Positions 25,753 to 34,046 of a DNA stretch of 64,000 nt are shown here, in pieces. The position numbers and the translations under genes are program-made. Source of the stretch: Pseudomonas sp. KUIN-1 (GTDB lineage: Bacteria; Pseudomonadota; Gammaproteobacteria; Pseudomonadales; Pseudomonadaceae); contig NZ_AP020337.1 of assembly GCF_009176725.1 (NCBI RefSeq), positions 5,630,001 through 5,694,000 of the forward strand. The letters run 5' to 3'. The notes beneath the pieces were generated by a model. It made no database searches and was not told the DNA's origin. It saw only the letters and a list, made by a program, of their open reading frames with translations. Each line of letters starts with the position of its first letter. The first letter of the stretch is position 1.

Positions 25753-28482
25753 ATGCCGAATGGAATTGCCATGCAACCGAATGACCAGATCCCTCACAAC
25801 GACGTACTAGACCCTGCACAACTCAAGCGCATTGAGTCTGTTCATAAGGGGTTTCTTTATCAGCACTTGTACGCTGTGGGGTGCCTACTGTTGGCGCAAT
25901 CTTCCGGCGTACGTGAAGTGTTGGTCGAGCGGGACGAGGACGTCGAGCTCAACACTGAAGCTGGCCAAGTGTACGTCCAGGTAAAAACGCGCTCGAAACC
26001 CATCATGCCGGTTGACGTTTCTGGCGCTCTGGAGCGCTTCGAGATCCTGAGGCAGGAGCACAAGGCTGGGCGGCGGCCAGGTGCAGCCCAATTCGTCATC
26101 GTCGCGAACCAAGTGTTAGGGGAAACCCTCCGGTCTGAGGTTGATGAGCAGAAGGCGTCCGTTGACTTGATATACCTTTCCGCTGGTTCAAGCGCGTTGC
26201 GTCCAGCTTGCCTTCCTCCTGCCTGGACATCTCTGGAGGAGGCTGCTCAGTGGTGTACGGCAGAGGCTGAAAAGCTGAATTTCTCGCTGCTGTCGCCTTC
26301 TTCTTTGACTTGGAAAATGGCGGGCCTGGTGATGCTCGCTTGTGCTGCGGGGGGCGGAAACGCTCGGCATGTTTTCCACACCTCAGAGCTACCTGGCCTA
26401 TTCGAACAGTTGGTTGTTCAACTGCAGGACTTCCCAACACCGCCTCTCTCATACAGGCCGCAAAAGAATGAGCCTGAGCTCACTTCAGCGGAGCGGGTGC
26501 GCATAATCTGCGGGTTGTCCGGTGCAGGTAAGACCACATGGGCCGCTCATGCGGCTCTACACAGTCCTGAGCCATGCGCTTATTACGATGTTGGTGACCT
26601 ACCAGGGCCCGCTCTGGCAAGCTCGATTGTGCGGGAGCTCGCCTCCAAATACATGAAGCGAGACTCTGATGGTATTCGGAAGATACTGTTACCAGGGGCA
26701 AGCGGTTACGAAGCGATTCGGGCATTCGACAGATTCCTGGAGCAGGCTGAGGCGCCTCTGATTGTTGTTGTCGACAATGCGCATCGTGTACCGGTAACGA
26801 ACATTCGCGACCTCCTTAACGCCACTCGGCACATCCGCTTCATACTCCTTTGCCAGCCTCATGAAAATGTACGTGAGCTCGAAGCCGTCATGGGTTTGCG
26901 TCGTGAGATTTTGCAGGGCTGGGATCTTGACACTGTTGCGCAGGTGGCCAGTGGCGCGGGCGCCTACGGCAGTCCTCAGGCACTCCAGCAGCTCCGTGCC
27001 TATACTGGGGGCCTCCCGCTATATGTCGATAGTGCCATTGCGATTGCCAAAGCTGATTACGATGGGAACATTGAAACGCTCTGCGCTGACCTTGCTCTGC
27101 AGGCAAACGTCGCTGAGACCGCTCAGGAGATTATCCTGGCTCGTGTTTACGAAGGTTATGACGCAGTTACACAGAATGCCTTGGCTGTAGTCAGTTTGGC
27201 CGACACCGGGTTAACGCAAGAAGAAGTGGTTCGCCTGCTGCAAACCACCCTCAAGCTGTCGCCGGGTGGCGCAGCTGCGGTAATCAAGAAAATCCAGGCA
27301 ACGGGGACAGTTGAGGTGTTTGGCGCCAAAACGCTCAAAGTCCATGATGCCGTCCGTGCCCTAGGCCTACGTCACCTGGAACTCATGGGTGAGCCTGCGG
27401 TCACTGCCGCCTTGCTGACGTTGAAGGAGTTGCTGATCCAGGGAATGGAGAAAAACCGTGACACTTCGCGGATTGCACTTCTGATTCAAGTTTTCATTAA
27501 GCTTAATGACGTCGAGCCGCTCATCGAACTCGCTGGTGAGGAGACATTCTATGAGATGGGGATCCTGGTAGATGTAGCGTCTAGTTTGGCTAGTGCAGTA
27601 AGCTCGGGAAGTTTAGATCCAGGACAAACGTTCTGGGCACTTGACGGACTTGTATTCTCTCTCATGAGAGACAGTCGTTATGATGAAGCTTCAAGCCATC
27701 TATCAACGATGGAGCAAATTCTAGATGCTCACGGCTTTGAGTTTCGCGAGCATTTATCGCTAGCTATGAAAAAAATTTTATTTGCAGCATACCTCGGTCA
27801 TGAAAAAGATGTGAGGAGAGAGGTTGAGTCCGCTGCCCCAAAAATTCCAGATTCGATCCACAGGCGGATATTCGACTATAACCATGCTTTCGCACTGTGG
27901 AAGCTTAAGCGCTACAAAGCAGCAGAGCTTTTGTGCAAGGCAGTTATGGATCAATATTATGAAATTTTGGGGCTTAAGCCGGAAGATGTCCTGGGCAAAA
28001 ATCCAGATGTACTCTGGAAAGTGATAAAGCGGTCAAACGACGTGAGCGAGGATATCAAGCACCTTGCGGACTCGTTGGATTTATACGCGAAAATTTTGAA
28101 TGCGCAGGGACGCAATTCAGGCTTTTCTCGCATCCATGCCATGAAATTCTACAATATGGTTAATGCATACGATTCGTTCGTGAGGTTGGGGCAAGATGCC
28201 GCTGAAGAGTTTGCCGAAGCAGGTGAGTATGTGGGAGCTAGAGAAATTCTTGAGCAACAAGTTTTGCGTGTAGTCTCTGAGATGGGTTTAATCGGAAAGA
28301 TGGTTCAGGTCAGGGGGCAGTACGCAGAAATACTCGCGCTTTGTAAGGACTATGCAGGAGCAGCTTCTGAGGTCGAGCGACTCCAGCACTACATACACGG
28401 GCTCGCAAAAGATGAGGCAAAGGAGCTTTTAAACCAAATCGGCAATGTAGCTGAAATTATGCGTAAGGGTATTTATGGATAG
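25753..28482 (+). CDS. Cap4-type nuclease fused to STAND NTPase and helical repeats (Avs-like)
   Basis: 909 aa from ATG at 25753; ATGs at 25771 and 25600 or a TTG at 25576 are alternatives. Residues 30-140 look like a Cap4/DUF4297 PD-(D/E)XK nuclease (GFLYQHLYAVGCLLLA, VLVERDEDVEL, VYVQVKTRS). A STAND/AAA NTPase follows with Walker A GLSGAGKTT (254-262) and Walker B LIVVVDNAHR (D341). The C-terminal half (about 560-909) is helical repeats resembling TPR. The effector, switch and sensor order is that of antiviral STAND (Avs) proteins, which recognise phage proteins. The last third becomes AT-rich, consistent with a separately acquired sensor region. Confidence 0.78.
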   Translation: MPNGIAMQPNDQIPHNDVLDPAQLKRIESVHKGFLYQHLYAVGCLLLAQSSGVREVLVERDEDVELNTEAGQVYVQVKTRSKPIMPVDVSGALERFEILRQEHKAGRRPGAAQFVIVANQVLGETLRSEVDEQKASVDLIYLSAGSSALRPACLPPAWTSLEEAAQWCTAEAEKLNFSLLSPSSLTWKMAGLVMLACAAGGGNARHVFHTSELPGLFEQLVVQLQDFPTPPLSYRPQKNEPELTSAERVRIICGLSGAGKTTWAAHAALHSPEPCAYYDVGDLPGPALASSIVRELASKYMKRDSDGIRKILLPGASGYEAIRAFDRFLEQAEAPLIVVVDNAHRVPVTNIRDLLNATRHIRFILLCQPHENVRELEAVMGLRREILQGWDLDTVAQVASGAGAYGSPQALQQLRAYTGGLPLYVDSAIAIAKADYDGNIETLCADLALQANVAETAQEIILARVYEGYDAVTQNALAVVSLADTGLTQEEVVRLLQTTLKLSPGGAAAVIKKIQATGTVEVFGAKTLKVHDAVRALGLRHLELMGEPAVTAALLTLKELLIQGMEKNRDTSRIALLIQVFIKLNDVEPLIELAGEETFYEMGILVDVASSLASAVSSGSLDPGQTFWALDGLVFSLMRDSRYDEASSHLSTMEQILDAHGFEFREHLSLAMKKILFAAYLGHEKDVRREVESAAPKIPDSIHRRIFDYNHAFALWKLKRYKAAELLCKAVMDQYYEILGLKPEDVLGKNPDVLWKVIKRSNDVSEDIKHLADSLDLYAKILNAQGRNSGFSRIHAMKFYNMVNAYDSFVRLGQDAAEEFAEAGEYVGAREILEQQVLRVVSEMGLIGKMVQVRGQYAEILALCKDYAGAASEVERLQHYIHGLAKDEAKELLNQIGNVAEIMRKGIYG

Positions 28483-28598
28483 CGCCTTGCATAGGTGAGT
28501 GCTTTTATTTTTTTTGATGGCGGTTGGATGAAATACCAACCAGGGAGCTAAGCGCCTTGTAATCAAACTGCAATCGCTGAATCCCGCCATACCTCTCA

Positions 28599-29360
28599 TC
28601 AGGAATCTAAAGCCGGCGGACGATAATCGGGATGCCCCTCCTTGCGCTCACCACGTGCAGACGCCCAGAAGTATTTCGCGTGATGCTTGTAGACGTCTGT
28701 GGCTTCGGATAAGTCAAAGGCCAGACCTTGAACCAAACTCAACAGTAGGCTCATGATTTCGAGGTTGTCTTGATAGAACGCCTCAATTTCGTCATCGCTC
28801 GCCCAAACAGGCGGCGCACCATCACCGCCTAGCTGTGTCGGGGTATCCGATCCTGCTACTGCTACCGGGGACATCGGCAGTTGACGGTGTGCCAGATGCT
28901 GGTGCCGTAAAGTCTTTAGCTTCTTCAGAACTTCGAAGGCTGCGCCATTCTCGCTGTATTTTTGGATCAACGTCAGAATCTGATCGCGTTTCGGCTTGAG
29001 TGACTTCTTCACCGCTTCGGGGGCAAACTGGGAGCTCAGGCCTAGGCTCCGCGCCCGGAACTGAACCAAGGCTTCAAAGAATTTTTTGTCTCGCAGACGA
29101 TCCGCGATCAGGCTCATCCTCACAGCCTTTTGATTGCTATCCCATACGCGTGTCAGTGCGAGTAGTAACTCCCGCCGTAGCGACAACCGAATGATCTGAA
29201 AGGCATGTGCCGCATAGGAAGTGCCGATACGATCATGAAGGCCGGTGTCATATGCCGCAGGTCGCCACGTCTCATGGAACATAACCGCCAGTTCGATCTC
29301 CTGTCGGGCCGTGTCGACCATGTTCTTCAATCGTTCGATCTCTTTTTGGGTCTCGTCCAT
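28599..29360 (-). CDS. AbiU2-like HEPN protein
   Basis: 253 aa, helical, with a coiled N-terminus. RRELLLALTRVWDSNQKAVR followed by the late helix LKTLRHQHLAHRQLP matches the AbiU2-type HEPN proteins (R-x4-6-H: RHQHLAHR). HEPN proteins of this kind are RNases or RNA binders in abortive infection. It converges with the STAND gene, with about 115 bp between their stops. No nucleotidyltransferase partner is adjacent. Assignment rests on motif memory, so the subfamily name is tentative. Confidence 0.6.
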   Translation of the reverse strand: MDETQKEIERLKNMVDTARQEIELAVMFHETWRPAAYDTGLHDRIGTSYAAHAFQIIRLSLRRELLLALTRVWDSNQKAVRMSLIADRLRDKKFFEALVQFRARSLGLSSQFAPEAVKKSLKPKRDQILTLIQKYSENGAAFEVLKKLKTLRHQHLAHRQLPMSPVAVAGSDTPTQLGGDGAPPVWASDDEIEAFYQDNLEIMSLLLSLVQGLAFDLSEATDVYKHHAKYFWASARGERKEGHPDYRPPALDS

Positions 29361-29672
29361 CTAAATCGTCCATGAGCGAAATAATCCTGATTGTAACGTG
29401 CAGTGCGATGGAGTGTGGTCAATTGCCAGTGAGGGCTACTCAGAGTGCTGGTCGAATCCGATGCAAACAACAGGTCAAGTCGAATGCAAAGGAGCGGGCA
29501 AGTGCAACGCAAACGGGTGGTCAGGTGGAGTGCAATTTCCCAATAATTGATGAGCTATGCCCGATGCTCGCGCAGCCAGCACCTAGCTAAATGCGCACGG
29601 TCATTATCCCACCAGAGAGGGCTTCGAGAACGTCGGTCTTGTGAGGCTCAGGGAACGCAACCTTAACGGACA
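29361..29672. other. Gap with transposon-end-like direct repeats
   Basis: No gene seen. The main content is four 23-bp direct repeats (29450-29541). The remaining bases up to the stop of the next gene show no recognisable element. Confidence 0.5.
29450..29541. repeat. Four tandem 23-bp imperfect direct repeats (IS21-like end)
   Basis: Units begin at 29450, 29473, 29496 and 29519, all starting GG(T/G)C and containing (A/C)GCAA, the last ending in ..gtgcaatttccc. Regularly spaced internal repeats of this size next to a terminal CA are typical of IS21-family ends that bind IstA. No transposase gene is next to them. Confidence 0.7.
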
Positions 29673-30293
29673 TCAAAGCTCTGCATCCCAAGCATCCATG
29701 GCCTCATTCATAGTCGCGTACCAGTGGAGTTCACTGCCCCGAAGGGCGTAAGCGACTTGCCTGTGGGTATTGCCGTCGCCCCAAGTCGGAAGGCTCTCTA
29801 AGGCTCTCGAAAAAAAACTGGCCGCAGCTACAGCGAATCGACCTGAACTCATGCCTTGGAGGCACGTGTAGCGCACAGCAGACCCACTAGGAAGCCGACG
29901 CCAAGCCACCACCTCAATACAGTCATGCAGCCCCTCAGCAGACGGATCAGCCTCCTGAGCCACCTCGACTGCTGCAACGGCTTGGTACGGCCCACTATGC
30001 GTCCCTGGGGCGTGGACAAGGTGCTTCAACTGCTCACGTGCTGCGACAATTTGCTCACGGAGCTCTTCAGGGTCGATAAACATTCCCCCCTCTGGTGTCA
30101 CCCTGAGGGTTTTTAAGCCGTTCGCTGCCAGGATGAATTCGCGCTCACGCTTCTGTTCCCAGTCGGGACGGCGGTCGGGAAACAACCTGGAGATTAAGCG
30201 ATGGAGGTTGATCAAGGGATGCTCCGATGACGTGAATGGTAAGGCACCCCGGTAGGCTATCACCCAAAGCATCCTTGCTCGAAACGTTGGCAT
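29673..30293 (-). CDS. Hypothetical protein
   Basis: 206 aa from ATG at 30293; the frame is open to 30473, but that extension reads through hairpin repeat copy 3 and is probably not translated. Not recognised. Contains INLHRLISRLFPDRRPDW, a GGMFIDPEELREQIVAAREQ helix and a C-terminus with WYATMNEAMDAWDAEL. No membrane or nuclease motif. Stands alone downstream (in transcription sense) of the thyA terminator. Confidence 0.55.
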   Translation of the reverse strand: MPTFRARMLWVIAYRGALPFTSSEHPLINLHRLISRLFPDRRPDWEQKREREFILAANGLKTLRVTPEGGMFIDPEELREQIVAAREQLKHLVHAPGTHSGPYQAVAAVEVAQEADPSAEGLHDCIEVVAWRRLPSGSAVRYTCLQGMSSGRFAVAAASFFSRALESLPTWGDGNTHRQVAYALRGSELHWYATMNEAMDAWDAEL

Positions 30294-30361
30294 CTGAACA
30301 ACCACTGATATCGAGCACCACTGACTCACAGCAAACTGTCGGCTGGAGACGCCCCTCCAAG

Positions 30362-30484
30362 CAAGCGGAGCGCGCCGGCCCGCAGGGCCAAAGGCGTGAG
30401 GATGGAAGCCCGAAGGGCCGAGACCTGGCAGCGCCAGGGCTTGGTACACGACAGCCGCTACCCGCAGGGGCACGCCCTGATTGA
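30362..30484 (-). repeat. Island hairpin repeat, copy 3
   Basis: On the minus strand: CCC-ctgc-GGG, CCTGGC-gct-GCCAGG, GCCC-ttc-GGGC and GGCCC-tgc-GGGCC, then ggcgcgctccgcttg. Compared with copies 1 and 2, stems 3 and 4 change in both arms, which argues for a selected structure. Confidence 0.8.
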
Positions 30485-30554
30485 AAGCCCAGGATCATCA
30501 GCCTCCAGAAAACATGATCAGGTCTTGGATGTCGTACCGCATTTCCTCATCCAC

Positions 30555-30584
30555 AGAAAAGAAAAAACCGGCCCTGAGACCGGT
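30555..30584 (-). terminator. Intrinsic terminator of the recombinase-thyA operon
   Basis: On the minus strand ACCGG-tctcaggg-CCGGT is followed by TTTTTTC and further T-rich bases, 25 bp after the island thyA stop codon. Confidence 0.75.
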
Positions 30585-30608
30585 CTTGTCACTCAATACA
30601 GCAGGGCC

Positions 30609-31442
30609 TCAAATCGATACAGGCGCCGCGATATGCGGGTGCGGATCGTAGCCCACGACCTCGAAATCTTCGAACTTGTAGTCGTAGATGGATGCAGGCT
30701 TACGAAGCAGCTTCAACTCAGGCAACTGACGTGGCTCACGAGCGATTTGAGTCTTCACCTGCTCCATGTGGTTGGAGTAGATGTGAACATCGCTGAGAGA
30801 GATCACGATCTCACCAACGTCGAGATCACACTGCTGAGCGAGCATGTGAGTCAGGCACGCCAGGGATGCCGTGTTGTATGGCAGCCCCAAGAAAGTGTCG
30901 GACGACCTGATGAACAGGTGCGCTGACAGCTTGTTGTCCACGACGTAGAACTGGTACAGCAGGTGGCACGGAGGCAGCGCCATTTTGCCTTGACGGGCAT
31001 TCTCCTGAGGACTCACCTTCTCGTCCGGCAGGTACTCTACGTTCCACCCATGGAACAGGATTCGCCGGCTATTCGGATTGGTCTTCAAGGCGTTAACCAC
31101 GTAGTCGATCTGGTTAATCGTCCCGCCATCTTTGGTTGGCCAGGCTGTCCACTGCTTACCGTATACAGGCCCGAGGTCACCTTCTTCGGTGGCCCACTCG
31201 TTCCAGATCTTTACGCCATTCTCATTGAGCCATTTGACGTTGGTATCCCCACCCAAAAACCAAATCAGCTCGTTAACAATACTTTTAAAGTGCAGCTTCT
31301 TTGTTGTGAGCAAAGGAAAGCCTTTCGACAGGTCATGGCGGAATTGCCTGCCAAATACACTTATCGTACCAGTACCCGTGCGGTCGCCTTTCTGAGCGCC
31401 GTTTTCGAGAACATCACCTAGTAGATCCAGATAGCTTTTCAT
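30609..31442 (-). CDS. thyA: Island-borne complete thymidylate synthase
   Basis: 277 aa, full length and of the E. coli ThyA type, with the catalytic cysteine in LPPCHLLYQF, the dUMP-binding RSSDTFLGLPYN and a normal ending PHPHIAAPVSI. ThyA makes dTMP from dUMP using methylene-tetrahydrofolate and is essential without thymidine. Its ATG overlaps the stop of the HTH gene by four bases (ATGA), so it is translated as the last gene of the recombinase operon. The island breaks the chromosomal thyA, of a longer and different lineage; this copy presumably restores dTMP synthesis. Confidence 0.96.
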   Translation of the reverse strand: MKSYLDLLGDVLENGAQKGDRTGTGTISVFGRQFRHDLSKGFPLLTTKKLHFKSIVNELIWFLGGDTNVKWLNENGVKIWNEWATEEGDLGPVYGKQWTAWPTKDGGTINQIDYVVNALKTNPNSRRILFHGWNVEYLPDEKVSPQENARQGKMALPPCHLLYQFYVVDNKLSAHLFIRSSDTFLGLPYNTASLACLTHMLAQQCDLDVGEIVISLSDVHIYSNHMEQVKTQIAREPRQLPELKLLRKPASIYDYKFEDFEVVGYDPHPHIAAPVSI

Positions 31443-31951
31443 GAACTTTTCTCCACCTGGACAGCTTCCAGGATGCTGATAACTTGCTTAAGTTTATCAA
31501 TTTCTTTATGAGACTCCAAGAGCCGTTTATTGGCATCCGCCAAAAGGCTCATATAGGTATCTCTCGAACTTACCATGCCTTGATACTTGTTCTCGTTGGT
31601 CTGAGCAATGTCATTAGCAACTCTAGCCTCAGTAAACCAATGAAGCACTTCAATCCGCGCAGACTCTAACTTCTCAGTTAGCACCACAAGTGGCTCAACT
31701 GGTTTTTTATTAGAAACCTTCTTGCGCAAAACTTCGATACGACGATTTTCCTTGATAGTCTCAAGGCGCTCTAAAGGCCAAACACGTTGCCGGATCGTAT
31801 TTCGATGCATGCCGGTAATACGGCTAAGTTCGGCAACAGTTGCCTTCAAAGAATCGTTCGCACCAATATCAAGAAGTGCCTGAGCCAACAACTCTGTGTA
31901 TTGATCAAAATCTTCCTTGTTCTTCTGGTCGAACGCACGTGGATCACCCAT
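31439..31951 (-). CDS. HTH/coiled-coil protein of recombinase operon (GmtX-like)
   Basis: 170 aa from ATG at 31951, one base after the stop of the 698-codon recombinase gene; the much longer open frame upstream overlaps that gene and is a shadow. Residues 30-60 form a helix-turn-helix (LKATVAELSRITGMHRNTIR, QRVWPLERLE), and the C-terminal 90 residues are a long charged coiled coil ending with DKLKQVISILEAVQVE. Size and position match what I recall of GmtX and of TnpC in Tn554-type operons. Probably binds DNA at the element ends or helps the recombinases. Confidence 0.7.
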   Translation of the reverse strand: MGDPRAFDQKNKEDFDQYTELLAQALLDIGANDSLKATVAELSRITGMHRNTIRQRVWPLERLETIKENRRIEVLRKKVSNKKPVEPLVVLTEKLESARIEVLHWFTEARVANDIAQTNENKYQGMVSSRDTYMSLLADANKRLLESHKEIDKLKQVISILEAVQVEKSS

Positions 31952-31952
31952 C

Positions 31953-34046
31953 TCAGAGTTCCTCTTCCAGAAGCTGAAGGACGCCATAAGCTTCCTCCAT
32001 CGCAGCTTTGTTCTGCGCGTGCGTATGAGCGTACTCGGGATTCCCAAGCATCGCTTTGTTCTGGTAATACACATCTCGCCAAGCCGGCGCGTTGGCCTTG
32101 CTGACGACGGCATTCTTACACTGGTTGGGGTTACAACGAAGCCCTCCAATACAGGGCAGGGAACTGTCGAATTCGTCCACGCCTCCACCATAGCAGAAGC
32201 CGGAGCCCACATTGATGACCGCAATGTGCTGACCAAGCATGGCCTCAAAAATATCGTCCTTTGTGTGCCCAGAGGCCATGTAACCCCTGAACACCTTCCT
32301 AAGATTTTCCTTGTGGGCCTCAGCATTCACACCAGCATAGCTGCCATCAGGGTCAAAACGCTGATGAATGCTCTCAAGCTCCGCATCCTGACGAAGCGAC
32401 CTTCCTTTCGTCTTCCGAGCACCGCCACCCTTGGAAATCCTGTCCGCAATCTCGCCATACAGAAGAGTAGTTTTGCTGAACCCTCGATCAGAATGCCCTA
32501 CACCTACGATCTCACCAAAATGCTTGAGTTGGTGAGAAATAAATGGCAGCCCCAAGTCGGCACGATACAGCTGGTAGGCCAGAGTGTGGCGCATCATGTA
32601 GGCGTTGAAGTCTAGGTCGGCAAAAGTCTCTGGCGGCAAGATGCGCTCGAAAAATTTCTCCAGCGTAAGCTTCGTGCCGCTGGCAGAGAACGGCTGTCCT
32701 TGCTTCCCAAACGCGACGGTATCCACGTTTGAAAATATATAATCATTGTTCTTGTATTTGCTGATCAACTGGCACACCCGTACAGCATCACGCACAATCG
32801 GAATAGCCAGCCAGAAATCATCAAACAACTCAACAAGGTTGTCTTGATGTTTGCTCACATTACTCGCCAAAACCCAGTAGCGGCCATCAGGTCGGAGGCT
32901 CGAGCTTGCGAGCAGTTCTGCATATTCTGAAGGACGCATCCCGGTATATTGACCAATAATGTAGAGACATGAGTAGTTAACAAAGTTCAGGTAAAGCCTG
33001 AATTGATCATCGAGAGCCGATCCGGTGTCTTTCGCATATTGCTTAACAGCATAGGGCGCTATTACAGAGAACAGCTTGCTAGAGCTCATGACATCGCTGC
33101 CCAGAACTTTAGCGACCTCATCAAAAGAGAAACCCTTGTTAGAAAGGCGCTTGTACACATACAAGTTGAATTTGAGCGGATTCAACCCACTCTGTTGCGA
33201 AGGAAAGTATTCCTTAGCGTTACGACGCTTGAGGCTAGCAACATCGATAACCTCTTCTCCCATCGCATCCAAAAAATCGACAATCGACAGCGAGGCCATC
33301 TGGGAAGAAATTTCGAAGACGCTGTTTGGTAAAATTTGCGACTTTTTCTCAGCATCCTTTGCAGGCCGATTTTTACCACCCAGGACTTTCCATTTCAGCT
33401 TGGAAAAGTCGACGAATGGCAGGCTCGCACCGAACACGTTCGCTTGCAGGTAGCCAGACTTGAGGTGCTTGAACAGCTTCTCAGTGTATTCGTCGTATAC
33501 GTAGTCGTAATCTTCGGCAGCTGCTGCATAGAAATGCGCAGGCAAGCATTGAATTGAGATCAGCTCACGATCCACGTGCTCCTTTCCAAGCTCAATAGCC
33601 GCGACGGCATAAACCTTATCCAAAAACCGAAGCCCGTTCTCATAGTCACTGATCAGCGAATTGGGCTTGAGCGGTTTCTTGCTGACTCTGGTGGATTTCC
33701 TATCCGCTGGAATCCCGCTCAGGGCCTTGAGGATGATCATGAATGCAGCTTTGAGCTCGAGAATCGCCAGCTCTGGAATGTTGGAATACTTCGTGAAATC
33801 GATGCGAAGTTTAGCCCCACGAATGTAGCGCGAGGCATTTGGGTAATCCGCATTGAAGTCCCAAACCCAGTCGACGAATGCAGAGCTCTGAGATACCTGC
33901 AAGGTACTGAGGTAGGACAGGAAAGCCAAAGCCTCCTGCTGTTCGCTTCCTGCTTCAAGAGCGGAAGCCTGGCCCTGCAGCAGTGAAAGGCTCGAGCGAA
34001 ACTTCGAGAACGTTAACAGGGTAGAAAAATCAATCTGCTCCATCAT
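31953..34046 (-). CDS. Large tyrosine-recombinase-like protein, third of trio
   Basis: About 697 aa, ATG at 34046 overlapping the previous stop (TGATG); a GTG lies one codon earlier. The recombinase core is in the C-terminal half: box I GQYTGMRPSEYAELL (R372), box II AYMMRHTLAYQL (R487, with Tyr in place of the usual His), LKHF (H510) and TTLLYGEI (candidate nucleophile Y531). After the core, a Cys-rich tail (CYGGGVDEFDSSLPC, then C and C) may bind zinc. The 350-residue N-terminal part is not recognised. Likely works together with the two other recombinases of the operon. Confidence 0.72.
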   Translation of the reverse strand: MMEQIDFSTLLTFSKFRSSLSLLQGQASALEAGSEQQEALAFLSYLSTLQVSQSSAFVDWVWDFNADYPNASRYIRGAKLRIDFTKYSNIPELAILELKAAFMIILKALSGIPADRKSTRVSKKPLKPNSLISDYENGLRFLDKVYAVAAIELGKEHVDRELISIQCLPAHFYAAAAEDYDYVYDEYTEKLFKHLKSGYLQANVFGASLPFVDFSKLKWKVLGGKNRPAKDAEKKSQILPNSVFEISSQMASLSIVDFLDAMGEEVIDVASLKRRNAKEYFPSQQSGLNPLKFNLYVYKRLSNKGFSFDEVAKVLGSDVMSSSKLFSVIAPYAVKQYAKDTGSALDDQFRLYLNFVNYSCLYIIGQYTGMRPSEYAELLASSSLRPDGRYWVLASNVSKHQDNLVELFDDFWLAIPIVRDAVRVCQLISKYKNNDYIFSNVDTVAFGKQGQPFSASGTKLTLEKFFERILPPETFADLDFNAYMMRHTLAYQLYRADLGLPFISHQLKHFGEIVGVGHSDRGFSKTTLLYGEIADRISKGGGARKTKGRSLRQDAELESIHQRFDPDGSYAGVNAEAHKENLRKVFRGYMASGHTKDDIFEAMLGQHIAVINVGSGFCYGGGVDEFDSSLPCIGGLRCNPNQCKNAVVSKANAPAWRDVYYQNKAMLGNPEYAHTHAQNKAAMEEAYGVLQLLEEEL

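Larger units (their letters stand above)
30294..30608. other. Gap with hairpin repeat copy 3 and thyA terminator
   Basis: Between the island thyA and the gene at 29673. It contains the reverse-oriented hairpin repeat and the intrinsic terminator of the recombinase-thyA operon; nothing else is recognised. Confidence 0.6.

Noticed and set aside
29450..29541. Plasmid iterons or CRISPR
   Set aside because: Four contiguous 23-bp units with no spacers and no replication or cas gene nearby; a transposon end fits better.
30294..30473. N-terminal extension of the gene at 29673
   Set aside because: It is encoded by hairpin repeat copy 3 and is not plausible protein.
31953..32326. Long upstream extension of the HTH gene (295-codon frame)
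   Set aside because: It overlaps the end of the recombinase gene entirely, is low-quality sequence, and the ATG at 31951 has the expected position and spacing.
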